Source: Arthrobacter sp. StoSoilA2 | Lineage (GTDB): Bacteria; Actinomycetota; Actinomycetes; Actinomycetales; Micrococcaceae | Length of the DNA: 64,000 nucleotides | Reading direction: 5' to 3' | Assembly: GCF_019977195.1 (NCBI RefSeq) | Contig: NZ_AP024643.1 | Location: 496,001-560,000 of the forward strand | Part shown: in pieces, positions 35,069-43,915 of the stretch | Layout of the letters: each line of letters opens with the position of its first letter | Numbering within the stretch: position 1 is the first letter of the stretch | Position numbers and translations under genes: made by a program | Notes under the pieces: model-generated | The model's input: the letters and a program-made list of their open reading frames with translations, nothing else | Databases searched by the model: none | Told to the model about the DNA's origin: nothing

Positions 35069-36168
35069 CCGGCCTCGGCACTCCCATTCAGGGCGTTACC
35101 CTTTACAGCTTCACCCGCGCTTTCCATAGCCGGCAGTACGACCTTGACGGCCTGATCCGCAAGGTAGCTGCAGAGGGTTTTGGGCCAGGTCTTGAAATCA
35201 TTGGATTCTCAAGCCTGCGGGGCTTCCCGGACCGGATCGATGACTCGTTCGTAGGCCGCTTCCGTGATCTCGTTTCCGAAGTGGAACTGCTTCCCACCTC
35301 ACTGGCCGTCAACGTTGACACGGGCATCCGCAGGGACCGCCTCATGAACCACGACGAGCTTGTGGAGTACATGCGCAAGCAAATCGAGGTCGCCTCCAGG
35401 CTGGGCTTCCCGATCGCCCGCGTCCAAATCTCCCTCACGCCCGATGCCATGGAAAGCCTGTTGCCGGTGGCCGAAAAGTACGGTGTCACCCTGGCGCTTG
35501 AAGTCCATGCACACCAGCACGGTGCCCACGAACTGATCCTTGCGTTGCGCGACCGCTTCGACAAGTTGGGCTCCCCGCTCCTTGGCTTCACGGCCGACTG
35601 GGGTGCCACGGTCAGCGGCTTCGCGCCGTCGCTCCTTGAGGCCTACCGGCGCCGGGGCGCCTCCGAAGAGCTGCTCCAGCAGGTTGTGGCCATGTGGAAC
35701 GGCTTCTACGCAGAAGGCCCACCCACCACCGAGAAGGCCCACGGCGAACGTTTCGGAGCCTTCATTGGCCTGGCCGCCCGCAACGGCCGTCCGGACCTGG
35801 GAATCGACTTCGCGATCAATGGAACCGGCCTCTTTGGCCCGGCCCCCATTGATACCTGGCTGGAAATCATGCCGTTCGTCCGCCACGTGCACGGCAAGTT
35901 CTTCGGCATAGACGAGAACGGTGAGGAACCTTCCGTTCCCGTCCGCGACCTCGTCCGCCTGCTCGTCGAGAACGGCTACTCCGGCGCGATTTCCAGCGAA
36001 TACGAGGGGTGGCACTGGAACAACTGGCAGGACCCCTTCGAGATCATCCGTGGCGAACAGGCCATCCAGCGTTCAGCCGCTGCCAACGCCGGTTCGAGGA
36101 TCATCACGGATCCTGCCGAAGCCCGCAGCATCCTCAACAGCCACCTCACCCAGCCGGTCCTCGGCTGA
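35065..36168 (+). CDS. C-glycoside deglycosidase alpha-type subunit (pair 1)
   Basis: The 367-residue TIM-barrel protein starts with IQGVTLYSFTRAF, then FGPGLEIIG with an early metal-binding Glu, LALEVHAHQHGAHE with Glu and His, GFTADWGATVSGF with Asp, RHVHGKFFGIDENGEEP with His, and ISSEYEGWHW with the last Glu. These are the positions expected for Mn-dependent C-glycoside deglycosidases. A C-terminal tail of about 45 residues extends past the barrel. It overlaps its beta partner by 4 bp. The next alpha gene starts 18 bp later. Confidence 0.8.
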   Translation: MTGLGTPIQGVTLYSFTRAFHSRQYDLDGLIRKVAAEGFGPGLEIIGFSSLRGFPDRIDDSFVGRFRDLVSEVELLPTSLAVNVDTGIRRDRLMNHDELVEYMRKQIEVASRLGFPIARVQISLTPDAMESLLPVAEKYGVTLALEVHAHQHGAHELILALRDRFDKLGSPLLGFTADWGATVSGFAPSLLEAYRRRGASEELLQQVVAMWNGFYAEGPPTTEKAHGERFGAFIGLAARNGRPDLGIDFAINGTGLFGPAPIDTWLEIMPFVRHVHGKFFGIDENGEEPSVPVRDLVRLLVENGYSGAISSEYEGWHWNNWQDPFEIIRGEQAIQRSAAANAGSRIITDPAEARSILNSHLTQPVLG

Positions 36169-36186
36169 TAAGAACGGATAACCACC

Positions 36187-37212
36187 ATGTCTACAGGCAT
36201 CGCAGGCTCGGGCATCGAGCTTGGCATCACCCTCTACTCACTGACCTCTGAATTTGCAGCAGGCCTTTACACTCCCGAGACGCTCATCAAGGCCGTGGCC
36301 GACGAAGGGCTCGGTCCCGGCGTCGAATTCAACATCGCGCAGATGCTGCGCACCTACCCTGATGTCGACGACGACTTCGTCAAGCTCTGGCGCGACAGCA
36401 TGGACCGGTACGGGCTGACGCCCAGCGCTGTGGGAACCAACCTGGACATGGGCCGCCGCAAGGACCGGGACATGACTCCCGACGAGGAATTCGACTTCTT
36501 TGCGCGTCAGCTGAAGACCGCGAACACGCTCGGCTTCCACAGGATCGTCATCCGTTCGGCAGGCAAGGAACTGCTGCGCCGGCTGCTGCCCCTCGCTGAG
36601 AAGTACGACCAGAAGCTCGGCTACGAAATCCACGCACCCCAGGGTCCGAACGACCCCAAGATCCTCCAGATCCGGGAGATGTACGACGAACTCGGCAGCG
36701 ACCGCCTTGGTTTCACGGCTGACTTCAGTTCGACCATGCACAGCCTGTCGCCCACGCTGTTCCGGACGCTCACGCAAATGGGGCTGCCGGAAGAGCACTT
36801 CGCAGTCATGCAGGACATCTGGCGAAAGCCGCTGCCGATGCAGGAACGCAACCAGGAATTCGAGGACTACCTCCGCTCCAACAACTTCGATCCCGCAAAC
36901 CTGGGGCCGTTCACCCGCCTGGCGTTCAACATGCATGGCCTGGTGGCACCCGAGGAATGGTTGGACATCATGCCGCAAATGTTCCACGTGCACGCCAAGT
37001 TCTACGACATTGACGAGAACGGCAATGAGCCGGCCATGGACATTCCGCGCATCGTCCGCCAGTTCGTCAAGGGCGGCTACACAGGCTTCCTGTCCAGCGA
37101 ATGGGAGGGCCACGCCTTTGCCGACCTCGGCGAATCGGACCCGATCGACCTCGTCAAGAAGCAGCACGCACTCATGCGGCGCGCCATTGAAGACTCCGTA
37201 GTACCGGCCTAG
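36187..37212 (+). CDS. C-glycoside deglycosidase alpha-type subunit (pair 2)
   Basis: The 341-residue TIM-barrel protein is very similar to the alpha half of the fusion at 26315: NLDMGRRKDRDMTPDEE, YEIHAPQGPND, TADFSSTMHSLSPTL, FHVHAKFYDIDENGNEP and LSSEWEGHAFADLGE. All putative metal ligands (Glu, Glu/His, Asp, His, Glu) are kept. No beta gene is next to it; the matching beta (38002) comes after a SnoaL-like gene. Probably same type of reaction as pair 1 with another glycoside. Confidence 0.8.
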   Translation: MSTGIAGSGIELGITLYSLTSEFAAGLYTPETLIKAVADEGLGPGVEFNIAQMLRTYPDVDDDFVKLWRDSMDRYGLTPSAVGTNLDMGRRKDRDMTPDEEFDFFARQLKTANTLGFHRIVIRSAGKELLRRLLPLAEKYDQKLGYEIHAPQGPNDPKILQIREMYDELGSDRLGFTADFSSTMHSLSPTLFRTLTQMGLPEEHFAVMQDIWRKPLPMQERNQEFEDYLRSNNFDPANLGPFTRLAFNMHGLVAPEEWLDIMPQMFHVHAKFYDIDENGNEPAMDIPRIVRQFVKGGYTGFLSSEWEGHAFADLGESDPIDLVKKQHALMRRAIEDSVVPA

Positions 37213-37222
37213 GGAGGCGTCC

Positions 37223-37993
37223 ATGCCAGCAATCGATACTGACCTCAGCGCGGAGATCCAGCAGCTCCGGATGGAACTGCAGGAAGCCCGGCGCTTGGCA
37301 CGCCGCGCGAACGACCGCGGCGAGATCGAGAACCTCTTCAACCGCTACATGTACCTGCACAACGCATTCCAGGACGAGCAGATCATTCCCCTGTGGGTAA
37401 AGCCGGGAACTCCCGGAATCCGCGCCAGGTACACCAACGCGGGCCAGTACACGGACTACGAAAGTGTCATCCGCTACCACCGGAACCGCCCGAATCCCGT
37501 AGGAAAGCTGATCCTGCACTACACCACAACCCCGGTCATCGAGGTCGCGGACGACGGCGAAACCGCCAAGGGCGTATGGATCATGACCGGCAACGAATCC
37601 GGGCTGACGGATCCCGAGGTGGCAAAGGAAAGTCCGGACTACATGTACTCGCCAGGCGAAGTACAAGGCAAGAAGGTCTGGGCCCATTGGGTCTGGTGCA
37701 AGTACGCCGTGGACTTCCTCCGCCAGGACGGTGAATGGAAGATCTGGAAGTTCCGCTGCTACGAACTCCTTCGGGCGCCCTTCGAAGAAAACTGGATCAG
37801 CTTCGCCGAGAAGAACCAGCACGCCTTCGCCCTGGACCTTATGTACTTCGGCGACGACGGCAAACCCGTTTTCATGCCGCCTGCGGACGAGCCGGTGCCA
37901 GCCGAGTACCACCCGTACAACCCATCGGCCAGGCAGACACTGGAGCCGCAGCCGCCCATACCCCACCCAACCTTCACCGAGACTTTTGAGTAA
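37223..37993 (+). CDS. SnoaL/NTF2-like protein inside the deglycosidase operon
   Basis: The 256-residue protein begins with a coiled helix (LSAEIQQLRMELQEARRLARR) and a SnoaL_4-like cone fold: IENLFNRYMYLHN, VIRYHRNRPNPVGKLILHYTTTP split over two strands, and KVWAHWVWCKYAVDFLRQDG, EWKIWKFRCYELL. The His in HYTTTP and the RYH segment could serve in catalysis. Members include isomerases, aldolases and hydratases. Its position between alpha and beta genes, with gaps of only 10 and 8 bp, suggests work on the same substrate, either as a third subunit or a later step. Confidence 0.7.
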   Translation: MPAIDTDLSAEIQQLRMELQEARRLARRANDRGEIENLFNRYMYLHNAFQDEQIIPLWVKPGTPGIRARYTNAGQYTDYESVIRYHRNRPNPVGKLILHYTTTPVIEVADDGETAKGVWIMTGNESGLTDPEVAKESPDYMYSPGEVQGKKVWAHWVWCKYAVDFLRQDGEWKIWKFRCYELLRAPFEENWISFAEKNQHAFALDLMYFGDDGKPVFMPPADEPVPAEYHPYNPSARQTLEPQPPIPHPTFTETFE

Positions 37994-38001
37994 GGATCAT
38001 C

Positions 38002-38400
38002 ATGGCAACCCACAACTCCCTTTTCCAGGACGCTGACGTCCGCCGGCACCCCGAGGGTATCTCTGTCTCCGTGCAGTTGCCTTGGTACCGCAGCCTGTGG
38101 CTCTCCGCCGTCGACGACGTCGCAGCCACGGTCAACGGCGTGGAAATCCCCAAGTCTGCGCTGCGGTTCGAGCTGCAGGGACGCTCGTATTCAATCGAGG
38201 AACTCCCGGACCAGTGGGAGACCCTCTGGTTCGTCGCTGACAAGCCGGACATCATCATCCCACTGGACTGCGTGCCCGACTCAGGTGAGGAGATCGACGT
38301 CGAGGTTACCCTCACCCTGCGCCTGCTTTACATGCAGATCGCACCCATGCACTACGTGGGCAACCGCGTGGCGGTAGAGCGCAAGGTTGTGCTCGCATGA
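38002..38400 (+). CDS. C-glycoside deglycosidase beta-type subunit (pair 2)
   Basis: The 132-residue DUF6379-like protein has LPWYRSLWLSAV, LQGRSYSIEELPDQWETLWFV and LTLRLLYMQIAP. The first and last of these match the N-terminal domain of the fusion at 26315 (LPWYRSLWLSSV, LRLPYMQIAA), so its partner is most likely the alpha protein at 36187. It starts 8 bp after the SnoaL-like gene behind AAGGA and overlaps the Gfo/Idh gene by 4 bp. Confidence 0.8.
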   Translation: MATHNSLFQDADVRRHPEGISVSVQLPWYRSLWLSAVDDVAATVNGVEIPKSALRFELQGRSYSIEELPDQWETLWFVADKPDIIIPLDCVPDSGEEIDVEVTLTLRLLYMQIAPMHYVGNRVAVERKVVLA

Positions 38401-39581
38401 CAAGCCTGCGGGTGGCCATGATCGGGTACGGGTTCATGGGAGCAGCCCACTCACAAGGCTGGCGAACGGCTCCCCGGGTTTTCGACCTTCCGGCAGACGC
38501 CGAGATGGCCGTGATCGTGGGCCGTGATGCCGCCGCCGTAGCAAAAGCCGCCAGTAAATGGGGCTGGGCCGAATCGGCAACGGACTGGCGCGAGGTCATC
38601 GCACGCGACGACATCGACGTCGTGGACATCGTGACGCCCGGCGATTCCCACGCGGAGATCGCCATTGCCGCGTTGGATGCAGGCAAGCACGTCCTGTGCG
38701 AGAAGCCCCTGGCCAACACCGTGGCCGAAGCCGAGGCGATGGCTGCGGCTGCTGACCGTGCCGCTGCGCGGGGTGTGAAGGCCATGGTGGGTTTCACGTA
38801 CCGTCGGGTTCCGGCCGTGACGTTCCTGCGTCAGCTTATCGCCGAGGGCGTGGTGGGCCGGATCGCGCACGTCCGTGCCTCGTACCGCCAGGACTGGCTG
38901 GTGGATCCGGACATGCCGTTGGCATGGCGGCTCCAGAAAGAGCACGCGGGTTCCGGCGCGTTGGGGGACATCGGAGCCCACGCCATTGACTTGGTGGAGT
39001 TCGTCACCGGCATGGACGTGGAACAGGTATCCGGTGTGCTGGACACGATCGTCAAACAGAGGCCGCTGCTTGGCAGCGGATCGGGGCTCTCCGGAAAGGC
39101 CGCTGCCGGGTATGGGCAAGTCACCGTGGATGACATCGCCATCTTCACGGGCCGCTTGGCGTCCGGGGCGCTTGCCTCCTTCGAGGCCACGCGCTTTGCG
39201 ACCGGGCGAAAGAATGCGCTCGCGATTGAGATTTCCGGGGACAAGGGTGCTTTGGCTTTCGACCTCGAAGACCTGAACAGCATCCAGTTCTACGATCGGA
39301 CCGCCCCTGCCGACCAGCAGGGATTCCGGAAGATTCTGGTCACCGAGCCCGTGCACCCCTACGTGGCAGCCTGGTGGCCGGCCGGACACATGTTGGGCTA
39401 CGAGCATGGCTTCTCCCATCAGGTCAAGGACCTGGTGGAGGGCATTGTCCGGAACACGGACCCGCACCCCACATTTGCCGATGGCCTGCGGGTCCAGCGT
39501 GTACTGGATGCAGTGGAACGCAGCTCCAACAACGATTCTGTATGGACCCGCGTCGCCGCCGACGTTCCGGTCCATTCGTAG
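38397..39581 (+). CDS. Gfo/Idh/MocA family oxidoreductase 1
   Basis: The 394-residue protein has the Rossmann start VAMIGYGFMGAAHSQGW and the family's catalytic EKP in HVLCEKPLANTVAEAE, followed by GFTYRRVPAV and an alpha/beta C-terminal domain (DIGAHAIDLVEFV with a conserved His/Asp). Such NAD(P) enzymes oxidise or reduce hydroxyl groups of sugars. In gut C-glycoside pathways a member of this family does the 3-oxidation, so it may act in parallel to the GMC enzyme or on the released keto-sugar. Coupled to the beta gene by overlap. Confidence 0.88.
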   Translation: MTSLRVAMIGYGFMGAAHSQGWRTAPRVFDLPADAEMAVIVGRDAAAVAKAASKWGWAESATDWREVIARDDIDVVDIVTPGDSHAEIAIAALDAGKHVLCEKPLANTVAEAEAMAAAADRAAARGVKAMVGFTYRRVPAVTFLRQLIAEGVVGRIAHVRASYRQDWLVDPDMPLAWRLQKEHAGSGALGDIGAHAIDLVEFVTGMDVEQVSGVLDTIVKQRPLLGSGSGLSGKAAAGYGQVTVDDIAIFTGRLASGALASFEATRFATGRKNALAIEISGDKGALAFDLEDLNSIQFYDRTAPADQQGFRKILVTEPVHPYVAAWWPAGHMLGYEHGFSHQVKDLVEGIVRNTDPHPTFADGLRVQRVLDAVERSSNNDSVWTRVAADVPVHS

Positions 39582-39609
39582 GTTTCCAGGCGTAGGAAGG
39601 ACGAAAGAC

Positions 39610-40614
39610 ATGGCACGATCAATCACCCTGTTCACTGGGCAGTGGGCGGATTTGCCGTTCGAAGAGGTCGCCCGGCTCGCTGGAGAGTGGGGCTATGACG
39701 GGCTTGAAATCGCGTGCTGGGGCGACCACCTTGACCCGTGGCGATGGGACGACGACGCCTACGTCCAGGACAAGCTCGACGTCCTGGAACGCAATGGCCT
39801 TAAGGCATGGACCATCGCCAACCACCTCAAGGGACAAGCGGTCTGCGACGATCCCATCGACCAGCGGCACCGGGAGATCCTCCCGGATGTCGTGTGGGGC
39901 GACGGTGATCCTGAAGGCGTGCGACGCCGTGCTGCCGAGGAAATGAAGAACACGGCCCGGCTGGCCGCCAAGCTTGGCGTCAAGACGGTCACGGGTTTTA
40001 CGGGCTCGTCTATTTGGAAGTACGTGGCCATGTTCCCGCCGGCCAGTGAAAAGATGATCGACGCCGGATACCAGGACTTCGCGGACAGGTGGAACCCCAT
40101 CCTGGACGTCTTCGACGAGGTGGGTGTTCGCTTCGCCCATGAAGTGCATCCGTCCGAGATCGCCTACGACTACTGGACCACGCAGAGGACCTTGGAGGCG
40201 ATCGGCCACCGGGAGTCCTTCGGCCTGAACTGGGACCCGAGCCACATGGTCTGGCAGGACATCGACCCCGTCGGATTCCTTTGGGACTTCCGCGATCGCG
40301 TCTACCACGTGCACTGCAAGGACACGAAGAAGCGCCTCGGCAACGGCCGGAATGGCCGGCTGTCCTCGCACCTGCCCTGGGCCGATCCTCGTCGGGGTTG
40401 GGATTTCATCTCAACAGGCCACGGAGATGTTCCTTGGGAGGACGCCTTCCGGATGCTGAACGCGATTGATTACAAAGGCCCGTTGTCCGTCGAATGGGAA
40501 GACGCCGGAATGGATCGCCTGGTCGGTGCCCCCGAGGCGCTGGGCTTCGTCAGGAAGCTCTCCTCCTATGAGCCGTCCGCTGCGGCTTTCGACGCCGCTT
40601 TCAGCACCAAGTAA
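39610..40614 (+). CDS. Sugar phosphate isomerase/epimerase family protein
   Basis: The 334-residue AP endonuclease 2-type TIM barrel has YDGLEIACWGDHLD, RFAHEVHPSEIAYDYWT with a metal-binding Glu/His, LNWDPSHMVWQDIDP with Asp and His, VYHVHCKDTKKRLG with His, and LSVEWEDAGMD with the last Glu. This pattern is common in proteins that process 3-keto-sugars next to Gfo/Idh oxidoreductases. ATG 39610 was chosen as the frame upstream overlaps the Gfo gene. It is the last gene of the 32.2-40.6 kb run. Confidence 0.85.
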   Translation: MARSITLFTGQWADLPFEEVARLAGEWGYDGLEIACWGDHLDPWRWDDDAYVQDKLDVLERNGLKAWTIANHLKGQAVCDDPIDQRHREILPDVVWGDGDPEGVRRRAAEEMKNTARLAAKLGVKTVTGFTGSSIWKYVAMFPPASEKMIDAGYQDFADRWNPILDVFDEVGVRFAHEVHPSEIAYDYWTTQRTLEAIGHRESFGLNWDPSHMVWQDIDPVGFLWDFRDRVYHVHCKDTKKRLGNGRNGRLSSHLPWADPRRGWDFISTGHGDVPWEDAFRMLNAIDYKGPLSVEWEDAGMDRLVGAPEALGFVRKLSSYEPSAAAFDAAFSTK

Positions 40615-40700
40615 GGGACCCCTCTGTGGTCGCGTGTGTGGTCGCGCAGACGCAGGCAGGAGTGTGACCGTAAGGATCCGGTGCGCGTCACCTTGTTCAG

Positions 40701-42302
40701 CTAGTGGGAGACGTTCAGGGTGACGGTGGTTCCCTTGCCCGGCCTGCTTTCGAGGTTTATTTGTCCGCCGTGTGCTTCAACGATGGCTTTGCTGATTGAT
40801 AGTCCCAGGCCGGCGCCCGGGATGGCGGTCTTCATGGCTTGGTCGGATCGGAAGAATTTGGTGAATGCCTGCCGTTGTTCTTCTGCAGTCATGCCGATGC
40901 CTTGGTCGCTGATCGAACAGATGAATCCGCCGTTCTGCCGTCTCAGGGAAACCGTGACTTCACTGCCGTGCGGTGAGAATTTGATGGCGTTCGAGAGCAG
41001 CTGCTCGATGGCCCTGGTGAACTGCCCGGGATCAACCTCAGCCTCGAGGTCGGCGTCGATGTTGTCATGGATGATGATGCCCTTGGCCGATGCTTCCTGC
41101 TGTGCGGATCGGGCCGCTGCATCCATCAAACGGGAGAGGTTGGCCGGCCGGCGACGGATCTCAAGGTCCTCGGACGCCACCAGCAGGAGGTCGTTTATCA
41201 GGGTCAGCAGGCGTTGGGCGTTTCGCTCGATCACCTGCAGGTACCCCGGGTTCGGGTCATTTCCCAGGAGCTCAAGGAAGCCGAGCATGGATGTCAGAGG
41301 GGTTCGAAGTTCGTGGGAGACGGTTGCTACGAACTTGTCCTTCGCTTCAAGCGCGGATACCAGCGTTGTGACGTCGGTGAAGGCCAGAACCGAACCCTTC
41401 AGCTGGCCATCGTCGTCATGAAATTGTCTTGCCGCGACCGAGAAGACCAGCTGCTCGTCTTCCTGGCCTACACGGATCAGCTTGTTGGTAAAACTGCGGC
41501 CGGACATGGCAAGCCCTACTGGGCTATCGGGCAGTTGAGTTGTGTCATCCGTAGCCGTGAACGGGTTGTGGCCAGGCATCCGTTGGGCAGCTTTCCGGTC
41601 CGCGCGCAGACGGTGATTCGTAAGTATGTCGTTGCCGCCGGCATCGATCGCCCACACGCCGACGTTCACCGTTTCCAGGACGGCATCAAGAAGTTGCTGA
41701 TGATCCTGTGTGGCCTTGTGCAGGCGGACAAGCTCCCTGTCCTTCAGGTCTTGCATGTTCCTGTGTTTGACTACGACACCTGCCACCAGATGGGCTGTCA
41801 CGGCGAACCCGGCCAGGATGACAGGAACAACAATCATCCGGATGAGTTCGGTTTGCTCCACTTCGTGTCCCAGCACGTACGGGGAGGCGATGATTCCGCA
41901 GAAGGGACCGGCGATAGCCAGGACAAGGCGTGTCCGGCTGGCGCTTAGGGAAAGCCAAATGACCGGGAACGCTATGAGCAGCGTTACGACACTCAGGACG
42001 GGGCCGCCGACCTCGCGGGTGAGTGCCAGGACGACGAAATCCACTAACGGTATGAGCACAAAAGTCCCGGGTGGAAGCCGGTTCCAGGGAACAGCAAGGC
42101 AGGCAACGAGCATCAGCAGATGAACCACCAGCATGAGCTGAAAGGCAGTGTCAGTCATCGTTTCGGGACTGAAAAGAATGGCGAAGACGACGATCAGGCC
42201 CATGGCCAGCGTCACCGGCAGTTGGCACAGGACGACGGCCCTGCGTCGGCCGATTCTGTCGAAGAAGTCATCCAATGGCATAAAAACGGACGTGTCCTGC
42301 AT
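40701..42302 (-). CDS. Orphan membrane sensor histidine kinase
   Basis: The 533-residue protein has five or six N-terminal membrane segments (residues 22-178), a PAS-like region (about 200-315), a HisKA domain with the phospho-acceptor His330 in TVSHELRTPL, and a HATPase domain with the N box LLSNAIKFSPHG and G box GAGLGLSISKAIVEAHGG. No response regulator is adjacent. The last cytosolic base GMTAEEQRQAFTKFFR is canonical. It is transcribed against the island and may be unrelated to it. Confidence 0.9.
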   Translation of the reverse strand: MQDTSVFMPLDDFFDRIGRRRAVVLCQLPVTLAMGLIVVFAILFSPETMTDTAFQLMLVVHLLMLVACLAVPWNRLPPGTFVLIPLVDFVVLALTREVGGPVLSVVTLLIAFPVIWLSLSASRTRLVLAIAGPFCGIIASPYVLGHEVEQTELIRMIVVPVILAGFAVTAHLVAGVVVKHRNMQDLKDRELVRLHKATQDHQQLLDAVLETVNVGVWAIDAGGNDILTNHRLRADRKAAQRMPGHNPFTATDDTTQLPDSPVGLAMSGRSFTNKLIRVGQEDEQLVFSVAARQFHDDDGQLKGSVLAFTDVTTLVSALEAKDKFVATVSHELRTPLTSMLGFLELLGNDPNPGYLQVIERNAQRLLTLINDLLLVASEDLEIRRRPANLSRLMDAAARSAQQEASAKGIIIHDNIDADLEAEVDPGQFTRAIEQLLSNAIKFSPHGSEVTVSLRRQNGGFICSISDQGIGMTAEEQRQAFTKFFRSDQAMKTAIPGAGLGLSISKAIVEAHGGQINLESRPGKGTTVTLNVSH

Positions 42303-42463
42303 AATCGCTAGCCCTCTCCCCAGAAGCCGCCCACAAGTACAGGCTTGATGTCGATAGCCACAGCATAGTCAGGAGATGTAGCGGCGGAAGCGGAAGTGCA
42401 GGATTCAGCGTGTAAACCGCTGCTTCAACCCGATGGAACTGCATGGCTAGGTGGTTCCCCTTT

Positions 42464-42483
42464 CTTGCACTTATAAGTGCAAG
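42464..42483. promoter_or_regulatory. 20-bp perfect palindrome in the toxin-antitoxin promoter
   Basis: CTTGCACTTATAAGTGCAAG overlaps a likely -35 (TTGCAC) with a TAGTGT -10 about 18 bp later. It lies 49 bp before the antitoxin-like gene, a good site for autoregulation. Confidence 0.7.
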
Positions 42484-42531
42484 TGGCTTAGTGTTAGGGA
42501 ATATTAGGGAAAGTACGCCGAGGGAGGCGAA

Positions 42532-42993
42532 ATGTCCGCCTTATTGGATCGGACCGAGAAAACCGTCGTAACCACGACTAAGCAGGAGAGCGAACAAGCG
42601 CGCCAGCTCACCGAAAGATTACGTTCTACCGCAAACCGGAAGTCAGTCAGATTTGCCGTAGAGGATACCTCGGGCGAGTCCGCACAGGTACCGCCGGAGC
42701 TTGCTGCTCTCCTTCGTAAGGTTGTCGAGGTGATCGGACGCGGTGGCACAGTAACCATCGGGACCCTGCCCAAGGAACTGACGACTACTACAGCCGCAAA
42801 GATGCTCGGCGTCTCGCGCCCCACGCTCATGCAGCTTGTGCGTAACAACGAATTGCCCTCCCACAAGGTTGGTTCGCATACGCGCATTCTCGCTGAGGAT
42901 GTTCAGAAATACGTAGAAGCCAGGGCTAAAGTGCGCAGGCAAGGCCTTGATGAGCTTCGAGCATTCGAGGACGAGCTTGACCTGGAGGACTAA
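42532..42993 (+). CDS. Excisionase-type HTH protein, putative antitoxin
   Basis: The 153-residue protein has a MerR/excisionase-like helix-turn-helix in its second half (LTTTTAAKMLGVSRPTLMQLV, RNNELPSHKVGSHTRI, LAEDVQKYVEARAK), with an acidic C-terminus (ELRAFEDELDLED) that could wrap a toxin. ATG 42532 follows AGGGAGG. It is 37 bp before a PIN-domain gene, the usual order of this type II module. It is more A/T-rich than the island genes. Confidence 0.8.
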   Translation: MSALLDRTEKTVVTTTKQESEQARQLTERLRSTANRKSVRFAVEDTSGESAQVPPELAALLRKVVEVIGRGGTVTIGTLPKELTTTTAAKMLGVSRPTLMQLVRNNELPSHKVGSHTRILAEDVQKYVEARAKVRRQGLDELRAFEDELDLED

Positions 42994-43030
42994 GCCGGAA
43001 GGGTGACCGTCGAGACTGTAGGGTTCAGTT

Positions 43031-43669
43031 ATGAGCCCGGCGGTCACCATCGTCCTTCTGGACGCCAACATCCTCTACTCCAGAACCCTCCGTGATTGGA
43101 TAGCCCTTCTTCAGATTGAAGCACCCGGCCTCTTCAGCGTGTCTTGGACGGAGGACATCATGGCTGAGACTCTCTACAACCTTCGTAAGAAGCATCCTTT
43201 ATGGGCTGATGAGCAGATTGGCGGCATGCGCCGTCGGCTGGAGAAGACTTTCACCGGTGGGCAGATCGCCGGTTATGAGATCGACGCCACCTTGCACTAT
43301 CCCGATGTTTGCGATGCCCACGTTCACGCAGCCGCCGTTCACGGTGCGGTCGATATTGTTGTCACTGCCAACGCAAAAGACTTTCCGGACAGCGACGATC
43401 TTCCATATGAGATCTACCATCCCGACGATTTCTTGGTCCTGGTAGATGACGGAGCGCCTACCGCCGTTCGATCAGTGACCGAGCAGCAGCTTGTCTACTT
43501 CCATGGAAGAGCTTCTGCTGGTGATGGTGTGGATCTGCCACATCGGCTCAAAAATGCTGATGCGCCGGAGTTTGCCACCCGCGTCCGGAAACATTTGCAG
43601 CGTATAGACATGAGCATTCTGAGTGCGTCGGATGCTGGTGAGGACTTAGTCAAAGCCCAAGGTCGCTAG
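43031..43669 (+). CDS. PIN domain ribonuclease toxin
   Basis: The 212-residue protein has the PIN acid residues: D in IVLLDANILYSRTLRDW (about residue 11), E in WTEDIMAETLYNL, and D in CDAHVHAAAVHGAVDIVVTANAKDF. PIN toxins cut RNA with Mg2+. It has an extra C-terminal region of about 70 residues compared with small VapC proteins, matching the excisionase-paired PIN family. With the gene before it, it forms a type II toxin-antitoxin pair set inside the catabolic island. Confidence 0.85.
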   Translation: MSPAVTIVLLDANILYSRTLRDWIALLQIEAPGLFSVSWTEDIMAETLYNLRKKHPLWADEQIGGMRRRLEKTFTGGQIAGYEIDATLHYPDVCDAHVHAAAVHGAVDIVVTANAKDFPDSDDLPYEIYHPDDFLVLVDDGAPTAVRSVTEQQLVYFHGRASAGDGVDLPHRLKNADAPEFATRVRKHLQRIDMSILSASDAGEDLVKAQGR

Positions 43670-43915
43670 AAGCACAGTTCTATATAGTTTCTGCCTCCTG
43701 TTCGTCCCCCCGCGGCTTCGGTCGGGATTGACCCTGTTGCGCAGCTGAACTCCCGTTGGCTTGCGTCCGAGCATAGACGACATGTGTCGGCCAGCGATAC
43801 GCCCGCTGACGCTGACGGTTTGTGTGCGCTTCTGCCCTTCCGTCTCAGCGGTAGGTTCTACGTGGCCTTTTTCGAGCTCGCAGCAACGCCGGAACGACTG
43901 GAGTTCCGTGTCCGT

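Noticed and set aside
38451..39635. 394-codon minus-strand frame opposite the Gfo/Idh gene
   Set aside because: Shadow of a gene with clear Rossmann and EKP motifs.
43680..43915. Possible gene remnant between the PIN toxin and the alpha-like gene
   Set aside because: The frame starting at 43784 shows no recognisable family and continues as a shadow of the minus-strand gene; too weak to call a pseudogene.
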